DNA of 64,000 nucleotides from Bacteroidaceae bacterium (GCA_017427065.1 JAFRTL010000006.1:1-64000); one strand, 5' to 3'. Positions 30,485 to 39,165 are shown, counted from the stretch's first letter. Numbers and translations: made by a program. The notes: a model not told the origin generated them from the sequence alone.

Positions 30485-30898
30485 TTATTTCTTCTCTAAA
30501 AGTAAACCCATATTGGCATAGTCTTCTATGAGGCGATGCACCTCCACATCCATGACGTGTGTAGCATCCTCATACTCCGCATGAACGGCCTGCATGACCT
30601 CAGAGATGGCACGAGGTTCTGCAAACTGATGCCACACAAAGTGGCTGAACTCATTCTGTGAAATCATGCCATTGAAATGCTGTGCAAAGGTACCTGTGGG
30701 AATCAGCATCCACTCATCCCCTATCTCACGTGGGATGATGTCTGGATTCACCTGGAAGACACGGCTGTCTTCCGCGTGACGGCAGGCATGCCACGCCTGT
30801 GCGAGCTCCTGCTCTGGAAGCTCTGCCAAAGTACGTGCATCTATACCCTCTGCCAGTGGTACAATATGCGATACTGGTCTGCTGAAGACTTGCTTCAT
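30485..30898 (-). CDS. PqqD-like protein (RiPP recognition element)
   Basis: 137 residues. From about residue 50 it follows the PqqD fold: PREIGDEWMLIPTG, FNGMISQNEFSHFVWHQF, ISEVMQAVHAEYED and VEVHRLIEDYANMGLLL. PqqD-type domains bind the leader of a peptide precursor and present it to a modifying enzyme. Residues 1-50 are an extension; its start, MKQVFSRPVSHIVPL, parallels the start of the downstream protein (MKKQWGKPLTNVQEF) without gaps. No radical SAM, YcaO or protease gene is in the window near it. A long structured leader precedes it. Domain call is good; partner and product are unknown. Confidence 0.75.
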   Translation of the reverse strand: MKQVFSRPVSHIVPLAEGIDARTLAELPEQELAQAWHACRHAEDSRVFQVNPDIIPREIGDEWMLIPTGTFAQHFNGMISQNEFSHFVWHQFAEPRAISEVMQAVHAEYEDATHVMDVEVHRLIEDYANMGLLLEKK

Positions 30899-31244
30899 GA
30901 CAAGACGTTACTAATGCGCGCCTACCGATTCCCTAAATAAGCTGAAATGTAATAAAAAAGAAAAGCGCAGGAATCGTGCCTGAAACACTGCTCCTACGTC
31001 CTACGAACTTACAAAAACAAGACTTTCTCAGAAAGTATGAAAAACCCTATCTATAAAGATAGGTATCTATCTGTAACTTACAGATACACATACCTATCCC
31101 TTCCGGGCATTCATAACCTTGCCTTGAACTTTGATTGAATTTGCGAGATCCTAGAACGTCAAGAACAAAAGGTCAAGTAAACGCCTTTCTGTCTATTTCA
31201 GTTTTACACATTATCTATAATATATAGAGCCTCATGTACAAACT
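30899..31244 (-). promoter_or_regulatory. Long structured 5' leader of the PqqD-like operon
   Basis: About 345 bases separate the promoter from the PqqD-like ATG and contain no credible ORF. In the RNA, GATAGG (31098-31093) can pair with CCTATC (31063-31058) in a long hairpin of about 19 bp with one interruption. The same CCTATC can instead pair with GATAGG (31051-31046), followed at once by GTTTTTC, like an intrinsic terminator. These pairings exclude each other, as in attenuators. No known riboswitch class was recognised. Confidence 0.5.
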
Positions 31245-31250
31245 TCGTGA

Positions 31251-31258
31251 CAAAGATA
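31251..31258 (-). promoter_or_regulatory. -7 promoter element of the PqqD-like operon
   Basis: The minus strand reads TATCTTTG, a perfect -7 box, in the gap after the MFS gene. It is 353 bases upstream of the first ATG, implying a long leader. Confidence 0.6.
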
Positions 31259-31316
31259 AAGCATTTTTTATATAAAGAAAAATATTTTTTAGAAAAAATT
31301 GAAATTAATTATCGTT

Positions 31317-32285
31317 CTAGTCCCTCACTTTATGCTTTCGATAGTAACGAAAAGCGAATGGAAAGCAAATCACAGCAGCTCCCAAAACCATCGCTGCCAT
31401 AGCATGGGTACACTCCATGCAGAGATAAACTGTAGATAGGCAGGCACCAAGTAAAATGCCTGTCATCACTCCCAGGAGGCAGGAACTGACAGACGTGGCA
31501 CGCTGGCAATGCTCCGCGAGATTGACATACACCGTAATAACAGGACAAATAAGCAGAGCTAAAAAGAGTATGCTCAGCAATGGGAATAGAATCTGGCTAC
31601 TGGCTACCCAAGGAAGATAGAGCCCTGGGATCAGACCTATAAAGAGCATAAGCAATGTAGGTAGACATGTGCGAGGCAAAAAGAATCGATCGAGTCCAAA
31701 TGTGGACACACCAATAGGGGCACGAAATGCCACATAGACCGATTGCACCAATAAAGCACTGAGCATCAAGCAGGCTGCTGCTACATAAGGAAGCCATGCG
31801 TCACTGCCATATAAACCACCCATTGCTACACCCACCAATGCACCTGTGCAAAGAGCGTATGTCAAAACCTTATTGGCTAATGTACGTTGTTCAGAATTTA
31901 CTATGTCAATGGAAATGGTGATTAGGGCACTGATAGCCATGCCATAGCAAGCCCCTCCTAAAAAACCTATAGCCAATAGGGTTGCAAAACTCTCTATCCA
32001 CAGCATGCCTAAGAAGCAACACATCAAGCCCAACGTAGCCAATACGACCACATGCTTACGTCTGTAAGTATCTGCCAACCATGCATGTAGTGGTCCAACG
32101 GCCATCAAGCCAACTAATATAGTAAGGTAAAGTGGAGACACCTCATTCTGCGTCATTCCCATCTGCCACGATAAGAGCATGGGCAGTAAAGGAAGCTGCA
32201 TAAACAGCCCTGCATGTAGGAGTAGAGCTGCCAAGCAAATACAACAAAAACTAGAGGAAGATATCTTATTTACCGAATGTTTCAT
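31317..32285 (-). CDS. MFS transporter, short form
   Basis: 322 residues with about 10 membrane helices. The loop between helices 2 and 3 has ADTYRRKHVVVLATLG, the usual MFS G-x-x-x-D-R-x-x-R-K-type signature in degraded form. Helices 4 and 5 carry GFLGGACYGMAISALITI and VLTYALCTGALVGVAMGG. It is shorter than the usual 400 residues, and the two-halves plan is compressed at the C-terminus. It has its own promoter 26 bases upstream. The substrate cannot be told. It lies upstream of the PqqD-like operon on the same strand, but with a separate promoter between them. Confidence 0.8.
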   Translation of the reverse strand: MKHSVNKISSSSFCCICLAALLLHAGLFMQLPLLPMLLSWQMGMTQNEVSPLYLTILVGLMAVGPLHAWLADTYRRKHVVVLATLGLMCCFLGMLWIESFATLLAIGFLGGACYGMAISALITISIDIVNSEQRTLANKVLTYALCTGALVGVAMGGLYGSDAWLPYVAAACLMLSALLVQSVYVAFRAPIGVSTFGLDRFFLPRTCLPTLLMLFIGLIPGLYLPWVASSQILFPLLSILFLALLICPVITVYVNLAEHCQRATSVSSCLLGVMTGILLGACLSTVYLCMECTHAMAAMVLGAAVICFPFAFRYYRKHKVRD

Positions 32286-32310
32286 TATCTAATCCCTATA
32301 AAAACGGCTG

Positions 32311-32318
32311 CAAAGGTA
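32311..32318 (-). promoter_or_regulatory. -7 promoter element of the MFS gene
   Basis: The minus strand reads TACCTTTG between the HAD gene and the MFS ATG, giving the transporter a start of its own. Confidence 0.5.
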
Positions 32319-32324
32319 CGGAAT

Positions 32325-32948
32325 TTATTTCACTTGCAGCATCTTTTCATAGGAAAACTCGCAGAAGTCAGGTATGAGAACGTTTGCAAAAGGAGCCACC
32401 TCAGAAGCAGGAAAAGTGGTGGAAAGACCCACTACATGCGCTCCAGAAGCCTGTGCGGCACGAAGTCCGTTCAGGGAATCTTCAAAGACATAGGTTTCTT
32501 CTTTCGTCGCACCAAAAAGGTCCATTCCAAGCAAATAGCAATCGGGATCAGGTTTGGAACGGGTAAACATCTCAGCAGTGAGGATTCTATCGAACATGGT
32601 GCGCAAAGCTGGCTGGTAACGATAAGCGGCATCCATCTTCTGCTGATTACTGGAAGTCACCACTGCCGTCTTCACGTCATGGGCTTTCAAGTCCTCAAAA
32701 AAAGGCAGGAAGCCAGGGATATAGTCGTAGTGCATGGTCAGTTCGAAATCATTGAGACGCTGCACGATGGAAGGCACGTCCTCTGGCGGAAAGTTATTTC
32801 CAAGGATATGGTCTAAGGTCTGTCCCTTAATCTGCATGGCAAAGTCAGGATTACCAAAGTACTCCTCTCCTATCTGTCCCCAGAAGATAGCGTATTGCGT
32901 TTCGCTATCTACTACCACGCCGTCGAAATCGAATAATGCTAAGACCAT
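32325..32948 (-). CDS. HAD-superfamily phosphatase (beta-phosphoglucomutase-like)
   Basis: 207 residues. HAD motif I is LFDFDGVVVDSE (nucleophile Asp8 and acid Asp10), motif II is VVTSSN, the Lys is in RSKPDPDCY, and motif III is YVFEDSLNGLRAAQASG. A helical cap lies between motifs I and II. This is the phosphoglucomutase/sugar-phosphatase branch; the exact sugar-phosphate substrate is not readable. It starts 1 base after the GNAT gene ends, so dcuB, the GNAT gene and this gene form an operon. Confidence 0.9.
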   Translation of the reverse strand: MVLALFDFDGVVVDSETQYAIFWGQIGEEYFGNPDFAMQIKGQTLDHILGNNFPPEDVPSIVQRLNDFELTMHYDYIPGFLPFFEDLKAHDVKTAVVTSSNQQKMDAAYRYQPALRTMFDRILTAEMFTRSKPDPDCYLLGMDLFGATKEETYVFEDSLNGLRAAQASGAHVVGLSTTFPASEVAPFANVLIPDFCEFSYEKMLQVK

Positions 32949-32949
32949 C

Positions 32950-33477
32950 TCAATTTAATAATTGCAAAATCACCACATCTTTATACTCCCCTTCTACGCG
33001 CCACCACGCTTTCAGAATTCCGCACTGTTCAAAACCACAATGCTTGAAGAGGGCAAGGCTTTCAGCATTGTCCACAGCGACATGGGCATTGAGTTGCTTA
33101 AGGCGAAGGAAGCGGAAAGCATAATCCACGAAAAGTGTGATGGCTTCATGGGCATATCCCTTCCCTCTAAACGGCTCACGAATGGCGATGCCCATCTCTC
33201 CGCGACGATGGGAAATAGAAAAATCGGTGAGGTCGATGGTTCCCACGACCTCACCGTCTGTAAGTCTGACGATCATCAGCCTCAACTGACGATCAGCGAA
33301 AATGTCACTTTGCGACTGTGCGATATACTCACTCAATACATGTCGGGAATAAGGAACGGTGAAATTGCTCACATCCCAGGAAGCAGGATCGTTTTCCATC
33401 TCATATAGAATGTCCACATCCTGTGGTTCCAAGGCGCGAAGCCTCACCTGTTCGCCTACAAAAAAAACCTTATGCAT
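32950..33477 (-). CDS. GNAT N-acetyltransferase (RimJ/RimL-like)
   Basis: 175 residues. An N-terminal VRLRALEPQDVDILYEMEND start is followed by the acetyl-CoA loop IREPFRGKGYAHEAI and NAESLALFKHCGFEQCGILK, all typical of the RimJ/RimL branch. It acetylates an amine of a protein, antibiotic or polyamine; the substrate is unknown. It overlaps the end of dcuB by 8 bases and abuts the HAD gene, so it is translated from the dcuB transcript. Confidence 0.88.
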   Translation of the reverse strand: MHKVFFVGEQVRLRALEPQDVDILYEMENDPASWDVSNFTVPYSRHVLSEYIAQSQSDIFADRQLRLMIVRLTDGEVVGTIDLTDFSISHRRGEMGIAIREPFRGKGYAHEAITLFVDYAFRFLRLKQLNAHVAVDNAESLALFKHCGFEQCGILKAWWRVEGEYKDVVILQLLN

Positions 33478-34813
33478 AGAATATCATAGACAATAAGTAG
33501 CAAACAATGGTTGAGGTAATCACACACACCAAACCTGGCATCATGAAACTATGGTTAAGCAGATACTTACCAATGATCGTGGTACCAGAACGGTCGAAGT
33601 TCACAGTAGCAATATCTGATGGATAGTTAGGAATGAAGAAGTAGCCATACACACTAGGAAGTACGCCTAGCAACACCCATCCAGGAATACCTAAAGAGTA
33701 AGCCAAAGGCAACATAGCCACCACTACAGCACCTTGAGAGTTGATCAGCACAGACACAGCAAAGAACACCAAAGCGATGGACCATTTATACTGTTCCACG
33801 ATGCCTCCCAAAGCACTCTGCATTTCCGACATATAATTGGCAAAATACGTATCAGCCATCCAGGCAATGCCATAGATAGCAACCACTGCCACCATACCAC
33901 TTTGCCATACGGCACCTGCCACAGCTTTCTTTGGTGAGGCCTTGCAGAATATAATCATCAAAGCAGCCGCACTGATCATCACGATCTGAATCACAAGATT
34001 CATCTTCAAGGCTTCAGTCGTACCATCTGCCTTTGGATAGTGAGGAAGCAGATTCTGGAAGATAGCAAAGAATACGATAACGCACAGCGCACCAAGGAAA
34101 ATATAAACCGCACGCTTGCTTTCCTTTGTAATCAGCTTGTCGAGTGTAGTAGCAGAATTGCCATACATATACTGATAAGTCTCAGGATTCTGCAGACGCT
34201 TTTGGAAATCCATATCCTTATCGAGGTCGAGACCACGCTTATAAGAGCAAGCAGCTGCAGTCAACAAACCGATGACACAAGAAGGAATAGTGAGCATCAG
34301 TACTTGAGGAATACTTACCTCAAAGCCATTGGCAGCAGAGATGGTCGTAAATGCCACTACAGCAGCTGCAATAGGCGAACAAGTAATACCTACCTGCGAA
34401 GCAATAGAAGCCACACCGCAAGGACGTTCAGGACGAATGCCTTTCTTCAAAGCGATATCACAGATAATAGGCATCAAGGTATAAACCACATGACCAGTAC
34501 CAACTAAGACAGTGAGGAAGAAAGTACAGAGAGGTGCATAGAAAGTAATGCGATCTGGATGCTTACGCAGCATACGCTCTGCAATCTGAATCAACCAATC
34601 CATACCGCCAGAAGCCTGCATAATGCCTGCACAGGTCACTGCTGCAATAATAATGTAAATCACATCGGTAGGAGGGGTTCCTGGTTTTAACTGGAAACCA
34701 AAAACGAGGATGGCTAAGCCAATGCCTGAAATGGCTCCAAGCGCCAAGCTTCCATAACGGGAGCCAACGTAAAGTGCCAATAATACTATCAGCAACTGAA
34801 TGATCATTAACAT
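33470..34813 (-). CDS. dcuB: Anaerobic C4-dicarboxylate transporter DcuB
   Basis: 447 residues with about 10-12 membrane helices. It matches E. coli DcuB more than DcuA: GFQLKPGTPPTDV, LQASGGMDW-type (here MQASGGMDWLIQIAERMLRKHP), VGTGHVVYTLMPIICDIALKKGIRPERP, YGIAWMADTYF and PSDIATVNFDRSGTT. DcuB exchanges fumarate or malate for succinate during fumarate respiration, which fits a succinate-producing gut anaerobe. It is first of an operon with the GNAT and HAD genes and divergent from the porin pair, with 140 bases between. Confidence 0.93.
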   Translation of the reverse strand: MLMIIQLLIVLLALYVGSRYGSLALGAISGIGLAILVFGFQLKPGTPPTDVIYIIIAAVTCAGIMQASGGMDWLIQIAERMLRKHPDRITFYAPLCTFFLTVLVGTGHVVYTLMPIICDIALKKGIRPERPCGVASIASQVGITCSPIAAAVVAFTTISAANGFEVSIPQVLMLTIPSCVIGLLTAAACSYKRGLDLDKDMDFQKRLQNPETYQYMYGNSATTLDKLITKESKRAVYIFLGALCVIVFFAIFQNLLPHYPKADGTTEALKMNLVIQIVMISAAALMIIFCKASPKKAVAGAVWQSGMVAVVAIYGIAWMADTYFANYMSEMQSALGGIVEQYKWSIALVFFAVSVLINSQGAVVVAMLPLAYSLGIPGWVLLGVLPSVYGYFFIPNYPSDIATVNFDRSGTTIIGKYLLNHSFMMPGLVCVITSTIVCYLLSMIFYA

Positions 34814-34953
34814 AGTAATAGTAAGATTTAAAGTTATTATTTTGGTGTAAAGTTAAACAATGTTCGGAAAAGCGTCAAAGTTTTTAGTGAAAAATTTCGA
34901 ATATTAGCGCAAAAACCATATCTTCGTGACAGAATTGTAACCTTAATCTCATA

Positions 34954-36162
34954 ATGAAGAAGTACCACCTGCTTATAGTTCTCCTCTTATGGCTTATGCC
35001 TGTTAATGCGCAAGAAGCCAAGAGTAAGTTCAGTTTTTATGGTAGTGTGCGTAATGACTTCTACTATCAGAACCGACAAGCTCAGGAGTCATCCGAAGGC
35101 TTTATGATGCTGTTTCCAAAAGATTATCAATACGATGCAACTGGACGTGACTTGAATCGCAACAGCAAAGCCAACCTATTCAACATGCATACTCACCTGG
35201 GGATGGAGGTTACGGGTCCTACTCTTGGAAAAGTGGCTACCAGTGGCACGGTGGTTGTGGATTTCCGTGGATCGCTGAATGGTGGAGGTGCCATGCTCCG
35301 ACTTCGTAATGCCGTCATGCGCTTTAGATGGGGAAACAATTGGTTCTCCATGGGATTGTTGGGACACGATTTCGGCCATTCTCTTTATACAGAAACGGTA
35401 AGCCTAAATGTGGGAGCACCCTATCAGCCCACAGGACGTGTGCCACAAATAAAGTATCAGTATGAAAGCCCCTATCTAAAGATGGGTGCAGCCCTAATGT
35501 GGCAGGCCCAAATGGGATCTGTAGGTCCTAACGGAAAGAGCAGAGAATATCTACGGAATAGTGGTATCCCTGAAATGGCTGTAAAAGCAGAGGTACGTAA
35601 TCCAGAAGGTTCATTATTAGGCACTGTGATACACTTTGCCTCCATCAAACCACGCTTGGAATCTGACGAGGGATTTAAAGTCAATGAACGGGTGAATGGA
35701 CTGACTCTTCAGCTTTACGGACGCTATCAGAAAGGGCTATTTACCATCGCAGGAAAAACCATGCTCAACCAGAACTACACACAATCCAATACCTTGGGCG
35801 GTTATGGGGTAACAGAGAAAAATCCCATGACTGGTGAGCAGAAATACGCCCCTCTGCGTTATTCTCAAAGTTGGGTAAATATCATGTATGGCAGAAAATG
35901 GCGCGGTGGTGTCTTTGGAGGACTGATTAAGAACTTTGGCGCTAGTAAGGAGGTGAGCGGACTAATAGGTACAGGGACAAATATAGATCGTATGTACACC
36001 ATCTCCCTGATGATGAATTACAATATTCCCAACTGGCGTTTTGGTATCGAATATAGTCTCACGCAGGCTTTTTATGGTACTAATGATGCTAAAGGCCGTG
36101 TAAGGGACACGCATAGCATAACGAATCATCGACCGTATGCGACCGTGATGTACTCTTTTTAA
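34954..36162 (+). CDS. Outer-membrane porin-like protein (first of a tandem pair)
   Basis: 402 residues. Signal peptide (about 1-19, ending PVNAQ), then a beta-rich barrel beginning FSFYGSVRNDFYYQNRQ and ending RPYATVMYSF with the terminal Phe expected of outer-membrane barrels. Features shared with the next gene are GAPYQPTGRVPQIKYQYE, SREYLRNSGIPE, VNERVNGLTLQLYGRY, LNQNYTQSNTLGGYGV and YAPLRYSQSWVNIMYG. I know these as putative Bacteroidetes porins without fixed substrate. The divergent dcuB neighbour suggests, without proving, dicarboxylate passage. Confidence 0.75.
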   Translation: MKKYHLLIVLLLWLMPVNAQEAKSKFSFYGSVRNDFYYQNRQAQESSEGFMMLFPKDYQYDATGRDLNRNSKANLFNMHTHLGMEVTGPTLGKVATSGTVVVDFRGSLNGGGAMLRLRNAVMRFRWGNNWFSMGLLGHDFGHSLYTETVSLNVGAPYQPTGRVPQIKYQYESPYLKMGAALMWQAQMGSVGPNGKSREYLRNSGIPEMAVKAEVRNPEGSLLGTVIHFASIKPRLESDEGFKVNERVNGLTLQLYGRYQKGLFTIAGKTMLNQNYTQSNTLGGYGVTEKNPMTGEQKYAPLRYSQSWVNIMYGRKWRGGVFGGLIKNFGASKEVSGLIGTGTNIDRMYTISLMMNYNIPNWRFGIEYSLTQAFYGTNDAKGRVRDTHSITNHRPYATVMYSF

Positions 36163-36214
36163 ATTGAGCATTGAACTTTGAGCATTGAGCATTGAACATT
36201 GAACATTGAGCATT
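36163..36214. repeat. Seven tandem ATTGAAC/ATTGAGC heptamers between the porin genes
   Basis: Perfect-phase heptamers (ATTGAGC, ATTGAAC, TTTGAGC, ATTGAGC, ATTGAAC twice, ATTGAGC) begin at the base after the stop codon of the first porin. They stop 19 bases before the ATG of the second. Confidence 0.92.
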
Positions 36215-36232
36215 AAAATAATAAATAATATT

Positions 36233-37441
36233 ATGTGTAAGAGATTTGTACTCATATTATTGACAGCGATATCCGCATTGCCGCTTATGGCGCAGAAAGA
36301 AAACTTTGGCTATAAGTTTTATGGACAGGTACGTAATGACTTCTATTTCAACAGCCGTCAGAACAACGAGAGTGTAGATGGCGCCCTACTCTCCTATCCT
36401 AAAGCAAAGAGTCTTGATCCTAACGGTGAAGATATCAATGCTGTGAGCAACCTTAACATGTACAACATGCATACCCGCTTGGGCGTGGATGTGACAGGAC
36501 CAGCTTTGGGAAAGTGGAAAACTGCTGCCAAAATAGAATTTGACTTTCGTGGCAACAGTACTACATTGGGTATCGTTCGTATGCGTCATGCTTATTTCCA
36601 ACTAACCAACGAAGGTTCGTCTTTCATAGTGGGACAAACGTGGCATCCGTTGAACAACACGGTATCTACGGAACTGATGAATCTGAACGTAGGTGCTCCC
36701 TACCAGCCACTGGGACGTGTACCTCAGATTCACTACCAATACCAAGACCAGGCGTTCAAGTTTCGAGCTGCAGCCATTTGGCAGTCGATGGTGGCTTCCA
36801 TGGGACCAGGCAACACACGCAGCCGTGAATACCTGCGTAACAGCAAGATTCCAGAATTGTTTGCCAGTCTCGACGTTCACGATGCTAACTCTACCCTTGG
36901 TGTAGCTATCCATTTCATGTCGATGGTACCTCGTCTCAAGAGTGATGAAGGTTACAAAGTAGATGAACGAGTGAATGGCATTACATTGGAGGCACATGGA
37001 CGTTATAAAAAAGATTTGCTAACTATCAGTGCCAAGTCTTTCCTAAACCAAAACATGAATCAGCTAAATACTTTGGGAGGTTATGGAGTATCCAGCACTG
37101 ATCCACGTACAGGAAAGAAAGAATATGCTCCTCTTCGTATTTCACACAGTTGGCTGAACATCATGTATGGCGGCAAATGGCGTGGAGGTGTATTCTTCGG
37201 GTATCTGAAGAACCTTGGTGCTACGAAGAATGTATCAGAGCTTGTGGGCAATGGAACGAATGTGGATCAGCTTGCCACAGCAAGTGCAGAAATCACATAC
37301 AATCTCCCTGGATGGAAGTTCGGTTTGGAATACAACTACTCCACTGCATGGTATGGCACCCCTGATGCTAAAGCTCGCGTAAAGGATACCTACGATGTGA
37401 CCAACCACCGACTATTGTTTGCAGCATTGTTCCAATTCTGA
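36233..37441 (+). CDS. Outer-membrane porin-like protein (second of a tandem pair)
   Basis: 402 residues from the ATG at 36233 (MCKRFVLILL); an earlier ATG lies in the heptamer repeat and would spoil the signal peptide. Signal peptide ends near PLMAQ. The mature protein is a close paralogue of the previous gene (FYGQVRNDFYFNSRQ, GAPYQPLGRVPQIHYQYQ, SREYLRNSKIPE, VDERVNGITLEAHGRY, YAPLRISHSWLNIMYG) and ends in LFAALFQF. The two arose by tandem duplication and have the same length. They probably form trimeric or monomeric diffusion channels, with diverged specificity. A hairpin terminator follows. Confidence 0.76.
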   Translation: MCKRFVLILLTAISALPLMAQKENFGYKFYGQVRNDFYFNSRQNNESVDGALLSYPKAKSLDPNGEDINAVSNLNMYNMHTRLGVDVTGPALGKWKTAAKIEFDFRGNSTTLGIVRMRHAYFQLTNEGSSFIVGQTWHPLNNTVSTELMNLNVGAPYQPLGRVPQIHYQYQDQAFKFRAAAIWQSMVASMGPGNTRSREYLRNSKIPELFASLDVHDANSTLGVAIHFMSMVPRLKSDEGYKVDERVNGITLEAHGRYKKDLLTISAKSFLNQNMNQLNTLGGYGVSSTDPRTGKKEYAPLRISHSWLNIMYGGKWRGGVFFGYLKNLGATKNVSELVGNGTNVDQLATASAEITYNLPGWKFGLEYNYSTAWYGTPDAKARVKDTYDVTNHRLLFAALFQF

Positions 37442-37460
37442 TTTGTTTCAATACTCTAAT

Positions 37461-37494
37461 AAATTCCCTCGCTTCTGGCGGGGGATTTGTTTTT
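37461..37494 (+). terminator. Hairpin terminator after the porin pair
   Basis: A 12-base stem with one mismatch (AAATTCCCTCGC with GGCGGGGGATTT) has a 4-base loop and is followed by GTTTTT. Confidence 0.75.
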
Positions 37495-37531
37495 GGGAAT
37501 AGTATAACTTGTGTTAATCTGACAGGTTAAG

Positions 37532-37562
37532 TTGTCTATTAAAAAAGAAAGTTCTAATTTTG
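37532..37562 (+). promoter_or_regulatory. Promoter of the TolC-HlyD-ABC export operon
   Basis: TTG (37532-37534), a 20-base spacer and TAATTTTG (37555-37562) form a full Bacteroidetes promoter. It lies 70 bases before the chosen ATG. Confidence 0.7.
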
Positions 37563-37632
37563 CACTTGAATTGGAAACGTAAAACAGGTATTTAGTTTCC
37601 AAAGGATAACAACATAAATGAATCATGAGATT

Positions 37633-39126
37633 ATGAAACGATTCACAAGTTTTATACTATTGATATTATTTCTCGCAACGGCGCAAGCTCAGGTTCTAAG
37701 TCTGGACAGTGCTCGGGCATTGGCATTAAGAAACAATAAAGAACTTGCCATCAGCCGACTAAAACAGGATGTGGCGAAATATAATCGACAGTCGGCACGT
37801 ACCAACTACCTTCCTAAAGTAGAAGCAATTGGCGGCTATCTCTATACCAATAAAGAATTATCGTTGCTGAGCACTGCACAGAAAGATGCCTTAGGCAACC
37901 TTGGAACCATTGCAGGCCAATCACTGATGGAGAGCCTTCCCAGTGCCGTAACAACCATGGTACAAACAGGACTTATCTCTATGCAGCAAGCGCAGGCTCT
38001 CAACCAGATTGCCGCACAAGCCGGTCCTGCATTCCAACAAGCTTTGAATGGCGTGGGACAAAGTCTGGCAGATGCTTTCCGTACCGATACCCGTCACATG
38101 TGGGGAGGTTCCATCATGGTGACACAACCCATCTTCATGGGGGGGAAAATCGTGGCTTACAACAAGATCACTGATGCTGCGGAACGTTTGGCATCTAGTG
38201 CCACTGAAGCAGAAGAGCAAAATACCATCTACAATACCGACCAAGCATACTGGCTGGTTGTTTCACTGAAACATAAGCAACGATTGGCTCAAGCCTTCTA
38301 TGATTTAGTTAAGAAACTGGATGATGATGTGCAGAAAATGATTGAAGAAGGAGTAGCTACCCGTGCAGACGGATTAAGTGTCAGTGTGAAAGTGAATGAG
38401 GCAGAGATGGCACTTTTGCAGGTTGAAGATGGACTTACATTGGCAAAGATGGCATTATGTCAGCAATGCGGACTTCCGCTCGATGGAACGCTGATTCTGG
38501 CAGACGAAGACCGTGAAGAGATTATCAGCATGACGACGAGCGCTGTTGCCGATGAAAACACAGCCCTTCAAAACCGTCCAGAACTGAAGATGTTGGAAGA
38601 AGCCATCGAAATGAACAGACAGAACATCCGTGTCACACGTGCCGACTTTCTACCTACCCTCGCTTTGATGGGAGGTTATACGGCTACAAATCCTAGTGTA
38701 TTCAATGGATTCCAGAAGAAGCTTAATGGGGTGTGGAATGTGGGCGTAGTCTTGAAAGTTCCTGTATGGAACTGGCTTGAAGGACTTTACAAAGTTCGCT
38801 CTGCACGCACCAACACACAGATGGCTCGCTATCAGTTGGAAGATGCGAAAGAGAAAATTCGTCTGCAAGTTAGCCAAAGCAGTTTCCAAGTAAGCGAAGC
38901 AGGCAAACGATTGGAGATGGCGCGGAAAAACATCAGTCATGCTGAAGAGAATCTTCGCAGTGCCAACATTGGTTTCAAGGAAGGAGTGATTCCTACCAGT
39001 GACGTACTGGCCGCACAGACGGCATGGATGCAGGCGCAAAGCCAGAAGATCGATGCAGAAATCAATGCTAAACTCAGCGAAGTGAATCTTCAGAAAGTTT
39101 TGGGAACGTTAAACATTGAACATTGA
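37633..39126 (+). CDS. TolC-family outer-membrane efflux protein
   Basis: 497 residues from the ATG at 37633 (MKRFTSFILLILFLATAQAQ, a clean signal peptide; the ATG 15 bases upstream adds MNHEI). Two long helical repeats of the outer-membrane efflux family follow: LSLDSARALALRNNKELAIS at the start, the second repeat around NRPELKMLEEAIEMNRQNIR, and FKEGVIPTSDVLAAQTAW near the end. It forms the outer-membrane exit duct for the HlyD adaptor and ABC-2 permeases encoded next. The last residues (NIEH) are encoded by an ATTGAAC heptamer array that overlaps the stop codon. Confidence 0.92.
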   Translation: MKRFTSFILLILFLATAQAQVLSLDSARALALRNNKELAISRLKQDVAKYNRQSARTNYLPKVEAIGGYLYTNKELSLLSTAQKDALGNLGTIAGQSLMESLPSAVTTMVQTGLISMQQAQALNQIAAQAGPAFQQALNGVGQSLADAFRTDTRHMWGGSIMVTQPIFMGGKIVAYNKITDAAERLASSATEAEEQNTIYNTDQAYWLVVSLKHKQRLAQAFYDLVKKLDDDVQKMIEEGVATRADGLSVSVKVNEAEMALLQVEDGLTLAKMALCQQCGLPLDGTLILADEDREEIISMTTSAVADENTALQNRPELKMLEEAIEMNRQNIRVTRADFLPTLALMGGYTATNPSVFNGFQKKLNGVWNVGVVLKVPVWNWLEGLYKVRSARTNTQMARYQLEDAKEKIRLQVSQSSFQVSEAGKRLEMARKNISHAEENLRSANIGFKEGVIPTSDVLAAQTAWMQAQSQKIDAEINAKLSEVNLQKVLGTLNIEH

Positions 39127-39160
39127 ACATTGAACATTAAACATTAATCATTAAACATTA
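39115..39160. repeat. Tandem ATTGAAC/ATTAAAC heptamers between tolC-like and hlyD-like genes
   Basis: Three ATTGAAC units are followed by ATTAAAC, ATTAATC and ATTAAAC in phase. The first units code for the TolC-like C-terminus and stop codon. Confidence 0.9.
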
Positions 39161-39165
39161 TTATA

